A stretch of 64,000 nt of DNA from Amphirosellinia nigrospora (lineage: Eukaryota; Ascomycota; Sordariomycetes; Xylariales; Xylariaceae): positions 5,429,569-5,493,568 of the forward strand of contig SCHM01000002.1 of NCBI GenBank assembly GCA_004123355.1. Direction: 5' to 3'. Below the pieces are notes generated by a model. It was not told the DNA's origin. It was given only the letters and a program-made list of their open reading frames with translations, and made no database searches. The stretch's first letter is position 1; each line of letters starts with the position of its first letter. The position numbers and the translations under genes are program-made. Shown piece by piece: positions 62,085 to 64,000 of the stretch.

Positions 62085-64000
62085 TTATTCAATAGGAGGA
62101 CGGATTCCCCGCCTAGGGACATTAATCTCATACCCAATGAGCACCTCGGTAGACGAGCCCTCCCAGCCGCGATTCCCGCGGCGGAGATCATGAAGCGGCT
62201 CGACGCGTCGATGTACAGGCTCGATATGACACCGGCCCTCGGCGGGCCGGGGATGATCAGGAAGGGCGGCGGCGCATGTTTCGAGGTATTGTCGGAGTGA
62301 AGGTCCCAGAGTCGTAGGATATCGTGGGACGCGCATACCAAGTGTCTGCCGTTCGGCATGGGGCGCACGCAGCTGACGGGGCCGCTGCCGCCGGGGAACT
62401 TGAGAACGCGCTCGGGTTCCCAGCCCGCGCGGGCCTTCTGGATGCTGAACTCCTCCACCGTGCCGTTCCTGCGCCCCGCGTACATCCAGTTCCCGTCCGG
62501 ACTCCAGCAGGCGCCCATGCACCATGGCGGCACGCCTGGGCGGTTGTTGATTCTCGCTACGGGGTTGGGCATGCGGCGATCCCAGATGCGGATGGGGCCA
62601 TCGATTGCCGCGGACAGAAAGGTGCTGTCGGATGTCTGTGTCGTGTCATGATGAGTGGCGGGCGGGGCAGCAAATATGGCTGAGGGCGACCGTGGTACGT
62701 CGCCTTCGTGTGCTGTTGACAAGTCCGTCTGCGTCGGGGGCGGAGGCTGAAAGGAGAGGGTGTCGTCTGCCATCGATGTCACGGGTTCCTGTGTTGAGGG
62801 CACGGTGGTGGAAGTAACACCGTTTGTGTGTATCCCGTCGACACCAGACATAGTAGAGTCTGTAGGGTTGATAGGCGCATCGGTGCCATGCTGTTGGATC
62901 CCGGCGGAGGAGGACAGCGGGCGCCGGGCCATCCCCAGGATTGAAAGTCGCTTCGGGCATGCTGTAGTCACCCATGGGCATATTATCTTGCGCCGAGTCT
63001 CGCATCATAGCGCGAGAGAACTCATTGTCATCGTCGCCTCCAAATGCGTCCATGCCGTCATTGTCGCCAAAGAGGTCCGAGCCGCCACCTGGACTGCCAC
63101 CAAATAGGCTATCATGCGCGGACTATCTTGCCCGCCTGTTGCGTCTTGAGAGGTGTCTCCTACTGGCGCGGCGTGCCCGTTGACCCCCAACCCATTCACC
63201 TCCCTATTCGTGCTCGTACCCAGCGCGTCTTCAAGTTTGAAATCGACGTCATGGGCCACCGCCGGGAGCCCATTGGTGCTTGAAAAAGTGTCACTTGGTG
63301 GTAGTTCCTCACCCGCCTCGGGCGGGAAGGGCGCGCCGCTCGTGGGTCTCAACTCGATGGCCGATATCTGACCGCCATTCCCATCAAACTGCCTGGATGT
63401 AGCGCCCGTATTGAGGTCCCAATCAAAGATCTTTTTGTCCCAGCTACCACTTAAAACGCTTTTCTCGTCAGCTGCTAGAGTGAGGGTGCTGACGGCATTC
63501 GTGTGCTTCTGCAAACAGGTGATGCGCTTCCCCTCGTCATGGCGGACGCTTTGTAGATTGATGCCGCCGCTCTCAAGACCGGAAAGAAGCCACAGCGCCT
63601 GCGAGTGCACGGCTAGGCTGTAGACGGGGCTCAGCACGACTGAGGATTGCGGCTCGGCGTTTTCCCAGTAGGACAGGAGCACGCCGGCCTTGGTGACTGA
63701 GTCGACGAAAGGGTGTCGCTGGGCCACGGTCAAGAGCGTCTTGCCGTTGATGGTGGCGGGCCCGTCGTACTTCCGGATATAACCGTCGCCCCCGCCCGTC
63801 ATCCAGTAGCGCAAATCTGGGGTCACGGCAATGCCATTGATGCTCGTGGCCATGGGGGCCGCCATGGTGGGCACGATGTCGTAGGTCTTGGCCGTGAGGA
63901 CCTCGGGCCGCATCGTGGGTTGCCATCTCGGCGTGGACTGGTCTCCGGGGCTGGCCGACTTGCGAGAGGCAGGCCGAGGCGCTTGTTGTTGTTGACCGTG
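62085..64000 (-). CDS. SPT8: SAGA complex subunit Spt8 (WD40), 5' end beyond the window
   Basis: Spt8 helps the SAGA coactivator deliver TBP to promoters. The diagnostic start of its WD40 region is clear: TAKTYDIVPTMAAPMATSIN, TPDLRYWMTGGGDGYIRKYD, TVAQRHPFVDSVTKAGVLLS and SYWENAE. Later repeats: CLQKHTNAVSTLTLAADEKS, VLSGSWDKKIFDWDLNTGAT, a long acidic/Gly-rich insert (SLFGGSPGGGSDLFGDNDG...), DSTFLSAAIDGPIRIWDRR, WCMGACWSPDGNWMYAGRRN, GRHLVCASHDILRLWDLHSD, and the C-terminus GNRGWEGSSTEVLIGYEIN. Open sequence continues upstream through a Gln/Ser/Pro-rich part to the window edge, so the start is missing. Three frame changes are visible: ~63113, within 62900-62945, and ~62174 (GCGGGAATC where GCGGGGAATC would keep frame). 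Because Spt8 is conserved, assembly error is the likelier cause. Confidence 0.85.

Overview
The window looks like nuclear DNA of a filamentous ascomycete (Pezizomycotina). Genes carry short 54-131 nt introns with GTAAGT/GTATGT-type donors, CTAAC-type branch points and CAG/TAG acceptors. The recognisable proteins are fungal (GH49 dextranase, GH92 mannosidase, Rds1-like ferritin fold, SAGA subunit Spt8). A 38-kb block carries the signature of repeat-induced point mutation (RIP).

Layout. 1-3545: a GC-balanced left flank with decayed genes: an SRR1-like relic, a Ulp1/C48-type cysteine protease relic, and a disordered protein with two SUMO-interaction-like motifs. 3913-3961 and 42419-42467: a pair of ~49-bp imperfect inverted arms that bracket the whole AT-rich block. 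3994-42160: an extremely AT-rich, gene-free block in which CpA/TpG is nearly absent while CpG survives. It contains two LTR-element fossils (21758-29100, with matching CTTTA target duplications, and 31919-39670), a nine-unit 88-bp minisatellite (29446-30243), several shorter tandem arrays, a four-copy dispersed repeat, and islands of normal composition (10790-11690, 31540-31797, 42030-42417). The first island holds two equal-length 171-bp direct repeats that differ only by transitions, plus a tRNA T-arm/B-box-like hairpin. A TG...CA LTR-like segment (42173-42417) lies just inside the right arm.

42776-64000: a gene-bearing right flank. In order: SWIM+RING ubiquitin-ligase-like gene (-), GH92 alpha-mannosidase (-), Rds1-like ferritin-fold secreted protein (+), a candidate small secreted protein (-), an SF1-helicase relic (-), a PAF-acetylhydrolase-like secreted esterase (+), a DUF4185 secreted protein (-), GH49 dextranase (-) and the SAGA subunit Spt8 (-, running off the right edge). 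Six of these are predicted secreted, five of them enzymes or enzyme-like and the sixth the uncertain small protein, so the flank resembles an accessory, environment-facing compartment next to heterochromatin.

A caution for the reader: at least eleven reading-frame changes interrupt otherwise well-conserved right-flank genes. Nearly all look like one missing base, several in G or C runs, and three lie in conserved Spt8. That pattern fits uncorrected indels in the assembly at least as well as real pseudogenes.
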